Below are positions 58,602-64,000 of a stretch of DNA of 64,000 nt, piece by piece. Below the pieces are notes generated by a model. That model saw only the letters and a program-made list of their open reading frames with translations, had not been told where the DNA came from and did no database searches. Position numbers and translations under genes: made by a program. How positions within the stretch are numbered: the first letter of the stretch is position 1; every line of letters starts with the position of its first letter. Origin of the DNA: Vicugna pacos (Eukaryota; Chordata; Mammalia; Artiodactyla; Camelidae); contig NC_133010.1 of NCBI RefSeq assembly GCF_048564905.1, positions 14,501,782 to 14,565,781 of the forward strand, given 5' to 3'.

Positions 58602-59229
58602 TGTTAGAGGAGGCGGATATCCAGATATGAGTAGAGAAAAAGCGGGGGGGGGGGGGGGGGGGTCGGAGGGGACACGCCACGTGGAAGGATACCATTACTT
58701 CTTGTGAATGACGGGGGTCCTCGAAGGAAAGAGAAGCAGGAAACTCCAAACTGGTAAGAAACCACACATTTTGGGATGACAAGTGTCCAAGAGGCAGAGA
58801 AAGACAGGTGGGAAAAGGCAGGAATCACCAGCATCCAAATGTAACATTTTGTTCATTATGCTCTCTTTACAATAAAATTAGTCTGGCATATAAGAAGTAC
58901 CCATCATGCGCCGACGCCATGACACTTCTGATCAAGACCAAATAAGGACAAAAATCCCACCTCCTTTCGGGAAGGTAGAGCTGGGATGAAAATCAGGAAA
59001 TACGACCCAAGGCTCCTTCCTCCTCAGTGAATACTCTGCCCAAACATTTTTACACTCTATATAATCAGCTTGCCAAAGAAACTCAGGGCAGCTATTCATC
59101 TGAGCCTGCCCGCTCTCCCTACTGAGAGTGTGTCTTTCACTTAATAAATCCTAGCTTTGCTTTTTTGACCTCTGTGTCCAGTCTCTGAATTCCTTCCACT
59201 ACTAGACAAGAACCTAATCTCCAGTAACA
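58602..59229 (+). repeat. Solitary ERV1-type (gammaretrovirus-like) LTR
   Basis: An LTR of 628 bp with perfect TGTTA...TAACA ends and an agtt duplication on each side. The parts are in order: U3 with a 19-G homopolymer at 58644-58662, a TATA-like tatataa at 59058-59064, an AATAAA signal at 59143-59148, and a U5 with 'tctgaattccttccactact' and 'agacaagaacctaatc', typical of class I LTRs. No gag, pol or env sequence adjoins it, so this is a solo LTR formed by recombination. The intact ends suggest it is younger than the MaLR copies. Confidence 0.88.
58644..58662. repeat. 19-G homopolymer
   Basis: Nineteen consecutive G in the LTR U3. Long G runs are rare in mammalian DNA, can form quadruplexes and are prone to length error in sequencing. 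Confidence 0.9.
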
Positions 59230-59233
59230 AGTT
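59230..59233. repeat. 4-bp target-site duplication, right copy
   Basis: agtt, pairing with 58598-58601. Confidence 0.75.
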
Positions 59234-59594
59234 GTTCCTATGAGGAAAATTCAGCAATTTTTGCTACCCTGATTTCTTGTGGTTTATAGCGTAAGTGTCT
59301 TAAAGCTACAAAAGTCTTGTCAGGTCTCCCCTGTAGGACTGCGCTGGGAACAACAGGATTGGGTACTGGACTTCTTGTGTTTTATCAGCCTTGCCTGATA
59401 AGGATTATTATTTCCTGTCATAATTTTCAACATTTATTCCTAAAACCATATTACAGCCAAGTACAAACAGAATCATGAAAGGATGTAAATAAGAAACAAG
59501 AGGAAATAAGGAATTTTATTTTCTATTTGTTTTTTACTCAAAGACCAGATTCCAGTTCAGTTCCTTTCCCTGAGCAGGAAACACTAATTTTCCT
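59234..59594. other. Unique DNA between LTR and L1
   Basis: No feature was recognised. Confidence 0.4.
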
Positions 59595-59611
59595 AGCTAG
59601 AGTTTAATCTT
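59595..59611. repeat. L1 target-site duplication, left copy
   Basis: agctagagtttaatctt; matches 60131-60147 (agttagagcttaatctt) at 15 of 17 positions. Confidence 0.85.
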
Positions 59612-60130
59612 TTTTTTTAACATTTTTTATTGATTTATAATCATTTTACAATGTTGTGTCAAATTCCAGTGTAGAGCACAATTTTTCAGTTATACATGAA
59701 CATACATATATTCATTGTCACATTTTTTTTCTCTGTGAGCTACCATAAGATCTTGTGTATAGTTCCCTGTGCTATACAGTATAATCTTGTTTATCTATTC
59801 TACAATTTTGAAATCCGGTCTATCCCTTCCCACCCTCTGCCCCCGTGGCAACCACAAGTTTGTATTCTATGTCTGAGTCGATTTCTGTTTTGTATTTGTG
59901 CTTTTGTTTTTGTTTTTTAGATTCCACATATGAGCGATCTCATACGGCATTTTTTCTTTCTCTTTCTGGCTTACTTCACTTAGAATGACATTCTCCAGGA
60001 GCACTCACGTTGCTGCAAATGGTGTTATGTTGTCGGTTTTTATTCCATTGTATAAATATACCACATCTTCTTTATCCAGTCATCTGTTGATGGACATTTA
60101 GGCTGTTTCCATGTCTTGGCTATGGTAAAT
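59612..60130 (-). mobile_element. 5'-truncated L1 retrotransposon, minus strand
   Basis: A 519-bp insertion. A poly-T tail complement leads into the 3' untranslated region ('gtatagttccctgtgctata', 'tagattccacatatgagcga'). It then runs into the antisense end of ORF2 ('ttccattgtataaatatacc', 'tctgttgatggacatttagg'), stopping after 'gtcttggctatggtaaat'. The flanking 17-bp duplications differ at two positions, so it appears older than the L1 at 21360. The 74-codon plus frame at 59696-59920 is antisense L1. Confidence 0.94.
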
Positions 60131-60147
60131 AGTTAGAGCTTAATCTT
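60131..60147. repeat. L1 target-site duplication, right copy
   Basis: agttagagcttaatctt; the partner of 59595-59611. Confidence 0.85.
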
Positions 60148-60469
60148 GTTGTGAGGCCTAGATTATCTATCTGGTATGGTTCTGAGAAGCCTCACCCCCA
60201 CATCATCTCTCATTTAACATTACTGTTTACTAGTCCTTATCTTATTTCAGATCCTTCCTTCAGATTGTTTTCTATCAAAGTTCTTTCCTGGTCACTGAAA
60301 TATTAATCACCCTGTCACTGAAGGAGTCATCCTTCTTAAGATTATCAGTTTAGATATGATGCTGATAAATGTTATTATTAGGTCTATGGGTACAATACAT
60401 CACTAAGTTTTCTGTGAAAATGAATGCAAAAATTATTTTCCCCCTCCGCATTTATAGGGTTTAGAGCAA
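60148..60469. other. Unique DNA, nothing identified
   Basis: No feature was recognised. Confidence 0.4.
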
Positions 60470-60715
60470 AACTCTCAATAGACACACATCTGGGTTGGAA
60501 TCCTGTCTCCAGTAGATTCTGACTTTAATATTTGCTGGATGAGTAATCTGAAATCAGCTCTCTGACCTCTTTATGACTTCATGTGCCTGACTGGTAAAAT
60601 GAGGAAAGTAAGTGTCATGCCATGAGGTTGTCTGAGTGATGAAATTGAATGATGTTTACAGCAATAGCTTAGTGCTTGGCCTATAGTTAGAGTTCAACAA
60701 TATTAATTACAATAA
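60470..60715 (-). repeat. MIR SINE, near full length, minus strand
   Basis: 'ctgggttggaatcctgtctc', 'gcctgactggtaaaatgagg' and 'aatagcttagtgcttggcct' are the reverse complement of MIR in the right order. Confidence 0.8.
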
Positions 60716-61262
60716 AAGTATTATAATTACAATATTTTTCTTTATACTTTGTATAGCAGTTAGTATGACTAGTAAGTGATCCAACAGTATTTTAAAGGTT
60801 TTAAAGCAGAGTTGACTTCTCTTTCACTTAGCAGTTTAGGATGGTGATCTGCTTCAAGTGGTAGTCATTTGGATATAGGCTGATGGCAGCTCTCCTAACT
60901 TCAAAACATGGCTTTTAAGTTCTCTCTGCTCATCACCATGCAAGATTCACGAAGAGGGGAAGGAATGGAGTGAAGCATGATACCATTCTTAAACGCACTG
61001 AGCAGAAATAGGACAAACACCTTTTGATCATGTTCTACTGGTGAGCACTTGGTCATGTGGCTCACCAATCTGCAAATGTGGCTGACTGGGCAATCATGTC
61101 ACAGCTACAGTTACTACAGGCAAAGGAGAAAACAGATTTTAGTATACTGACTTTTTTAAAGTCAACAATGCAAGTCTTTTCTCCGTATTTCAAGAGTCTA
61201 GGAATTCTCTCTACCATCAAGGAGTAAAAATATGGGAAGTGGGTTTTTTATTTGAGCGTCCA
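60716..61262. other. Unique DNA, nothing identified
   Basis: No gene or repeat family was recognised. Confidence 0.4.
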
Positions 61263-61442
61263 GAATACTGTTTCTTAAATTTAGAGTCACTATGCAACTG
61301 CAGCCCAACCTCCTGGAGAACTTATTAAAATCATAGATTCCAGGCCTCTAGATGACCCACTGAATCAACATCTCAAGTACCTGGCCTAGGGATTTAAGTT
61401 TTATCAAGTAAAGTGGATGCACTCAATTTGAGAACGACTGCC
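61263..61442 (+). repeat. MER5-type hAT-Charlie MITE
   Basis: 'acctcctggagaacttatta', 'aaatcatagattccaggcct', 'gacccactgaatcaacatct' and the end 'caatttgagaacgactg' follow MER5 with its terminal inverted repeat (tttgagaaccactg in most copies). Confidence 0.8.
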
Positions 61443-63374
61443 ATAAAATCTAAGATGGTACTTCATTTTAAAGTCACATGTGACCAAATTTCAGTTCTTC
61501 AAGGACTATTACTGTTTGTTCTTTAACATGATAGTAGTAAAATTTTAAAGCAGAAACAAAAACTCATGATGATACTCTTTCCATGGTGCATTTTTTAATC
61601 TTTCAATGACATTGCTGTGCTTCAGATGAAAGACAGTGATGAATGTTTCAGTAGATTTTATCATGTGGCATCTTCCCTTCTATGACCACTGCAAACCAAA
61701 ATTACAATATTGTGAATAATATTATGGTTAAGACCTATGATAAGTTGACTGTTATTAACGGAAACTGATTTTTTTCTAGTAATCATATTTTTTTCAATAA
61801 CCAAAATTTATTTTATGACCTTGATTTAAATCTCTACTAAATATCTTATTTCTAACAATTCAACTTTACAGGGCTTTATAGTTTAAATAAAACTCTAAAT
61901 AATTAAATATTTTACATAATTTATTCCATTCATTAGGGGTATTGTTTTATAACCTAAGTCTTCAAATACAGTCTTTAAATTTTTTCAGTTGCTGTTAAAT
62001 GCTATTGTGAAAAATAGTAACCATTTTAGTAGTGTAGTTTTATGTATTCATTAATACCCTAAATAATTTTATTTTGTTATATTTGGTTTCATGCTTTCAA
62101 AAATGGTACTTCTGTTTTTAAAGTATTTTCTTAACATTCATGATTCCTCTGGAAAAAGCTCTCATTTTATATTGAGCTAGCAAAAGATTAGGCTTTCCCA
62201 TTTTTTTTTTAACATAAAGATCAAGCTTTCTCAAAACTTGGTGTGACCTTCTTCACTTCTGATGTTTTTTCTATGCCTAAGGCCAGTGAGCTTCATATCT
62301 CAGTTTTCACAGCGAGCTCAGATCTGTGAGAATTAGCAAGGGATTAAAGTGATATTTTCCCCCTGTGCTCTTGCTTTTGGCTACTGTGCTCTTTCTTTTA
62401 CTGCATGATGTTTTCAGGAGATTTTTTAAATTTTCACTATTCTTTATTATGTCCTCCATTTTTCTAATATTCTTGTCAAATTTTCTTGACATCACTTTGG
62501 CCAACAATGCCATCGATATTGGCTTTACTTCCCTGTAAATGTATTTGGATGATTTTGAAGAACAGATAGAATGTGAAGCTATAAAACCAAAATCATGTTC
62601 ATTTGTCACACAAAAAAATTTGAACTAAGAATGAATTTCTCATCTCCCATTAAGGAAACAAATGGATTGTAGTTTAGTCAATACTGAGTTTGATTACTAG
62701 GTTCTGGATTTGTTAGAAAGTAATCAATGTTTTGACATGTTTCCAGCTTAAGTGAATTTCCCCAGTCATTACAGGTGCAAGGCACAGTCACATGCTTAGA
62801 AGTGTTCGTCTCTGCTCAAATTAGAAAAGCCAAACTTTCACATTCTAAATAGTTTATAATAGGTAATCCTAAATTCTTGATTACAATATTTTTGTTTCTT
62901 TTACAACCACATTTATGATTAAATCAGAACAGTCCTGAGAGAACTCATTTTAAATCTCAAAAGATCTTATTTTAAAGGTGTTAAGAATGCTTTTATGAAG
63001 TACAAAATGTGAGACTTTGCTTATTTGCTTCAGTATAAATAAAAGGAAATAATTAATTGGTTGTAAATAAACAATTAGTCACCAAAATGCCTTTGCATTC
63101 TTGAGTCTAGAGATTATAGATAAAGTAAAACATTAACCAAGGGGTAGACTTATGATCAGTGTGATGGAGAAGAGAAAAATTGTGTATACTGTTGAGCCTT
63201 TGCTGAAATTTCATTGGATTGTAACTTTTATATAAAAATTGCTGCCTACTCTGATATCAACTCTTGATAGCATGTTGATTGATTCTAAGACCAAACCTAC
63301 TTTACAAATCTAAAAGGAATTATCATCCAGAATTTCATTATTTTAAGCAAATGTGGGAAAAGAATTAGCCTCGG
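61443..63374. other. Unique AT-rich DNA, no gene confirmed
   Basis: No transposon was recognised. A 100-codon minus-strand frame at 62307-62609 lies outside recognisable repeats and encodes a lysine- and serine-rich peptide (M-A-L-L-A-K-V-M-S-R-K in its middle). It has no known domain, and chance is the likely explanation in AT-rich DNA. Confidence 0.4.
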
Positions 63375-63560
63375 CACTAAGTCTCTTGTGTACCTATCTC
63401 ATTTAATTACATTGCTTTCATAATCCTCCTTTATAAATGAGGAGAATGACTCAAGAGGTGAAATCATCTGTCCAAGACAAAAATAGTAAACAAATAAACC
63501 AGAAAATGCAAGCACATATCCAACCTGAAACACTGGGCTGAAGTCTAGACCTGCTAAATT
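63375..63560 (+). repeat. MIR SINE
   Basis: 'ctatctcatttaattacatt', 'cctcctttataaatgaggag' and 'tgaagtctagacctgctaaa' match MIR in order. Confidence 0.7.
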
Positions 63561-64000
63561 TATATTCCAGGGACACTTGGGGTTTATCTCACACTAAACC
63601 CAGGTGGGACTGGACAGTCTTACTTACACAGATGATAGGAATGATGGGAATGAATATTCCAGGGGTAACATACTCTTATGCTGGTAATTACAGTGGCTCG
63701 TGTTGTTTATAGCTCATCTTTGGCCAGAGGTTAGCTCACTGGCACAGATCGGAATCTCCATACACCTTCAGGAGCAGGTGGATTGGGTCCCAAGGCTGAG
63801 AAGCTCCTTGGGAAGTCTAGGTTGAACTTCCCGAAAGACCTGACAAGATCTTTACAGTAGTCTGTGACATATTCCTTGTGATTCAAGACCAAAAAAAGTG
63901 TCTATCTAATTGTATGCTGTACATACCCTGGTCTTTGGGGTGAAAAAAAAAAGATATTGTAGTCTTCACTTGTCCTCAATTAACTTTTGTTTTTTGTCTT
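63561..64000. other. Unique DNA to window end
   Basis: Nothing was recognised. The composition is more balanced than the preceding 2 kb. Confidence 0.4.

Noticed and set aside
62307-62609. 100-residue lysine/serine-rich protein
   Set aside because: It is outside recognisable repeats but unrecognised. A frame of this length is expected by chance in 64 kb.

Overview
This window is nuclear DNA from a placental mammal, most likely a camelid (camel, llama or alpaca). The key evidence is one short retroposon at 29063-29205. It has a tRNA-Ala-like body with the B box GGTTCAATCCC and an A-rich tail, as in the camelid vic-1 SINE, and it sits between 11-bp target-site duplications. Eutherian fossils (L2, MIR, MER5A, Tigger, MaLR LTRs) fix the mammalian background. 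The L1 3' ends resemble those of even-toed ungulates, and I saw no ruminant BovB, Bov-tA or pig PRE copies. The species cannot be resolved.

I found no protein-coding exon, rRNA, tRNA gene, CRISPR array or bacterial feature. The open frames are short, lack recognisable domains, and often run through repeats in the antisense direction. The window is AT-rich and reads as a gene desert or a long intron. It is unique DNA punctuated by interspersed repeats, with a few islands of balanced composition that could be conserved regulatory elements.

Layout. 0-20 kb is mostly unique sequence with L2 and MIR remnants, a possible LTR fossil near 3.9-4.4 kb, and a non-repeat island at 10.1-10.8 kb that is the best regulatory candidate. 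20-22.7 kb holds two minus-strand L1 pieces; one is a clean 5'-truncated insertion with a perfect 15-bp duplication, and inside it lies a triple AP-1 heptamer. 23-26.4 kb holds L2, a MaLR LTR, an internally deleted Tigger1 transposon and an LTR-like fossil. 26.5-31.5 kb is a nested stack: an old minus-strand L2 holds a plus-strand L1, which holds the SINE; the L1 also carries a fold-back rearrangement. 33-43 kb has MER5A, MIR, an LTR remnant and ancient L1 pieces. 43-53 kb has a perfect inverted repeat, MIR, a long L2, a second deleted Tigger and a minus-strand solitary LTR. 53-64 kb has another LTR-like fossil, a solitary ERV1-type LTR with a 4-bp duplication and a 19-G run, a further L1 insertion, MER5A and MIRs.

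No gene set works together here. The content is a record of transposition layered over unique DNA that may hold distal regulatory elements. All family names come from remembered consensus sequences, not from a database search.
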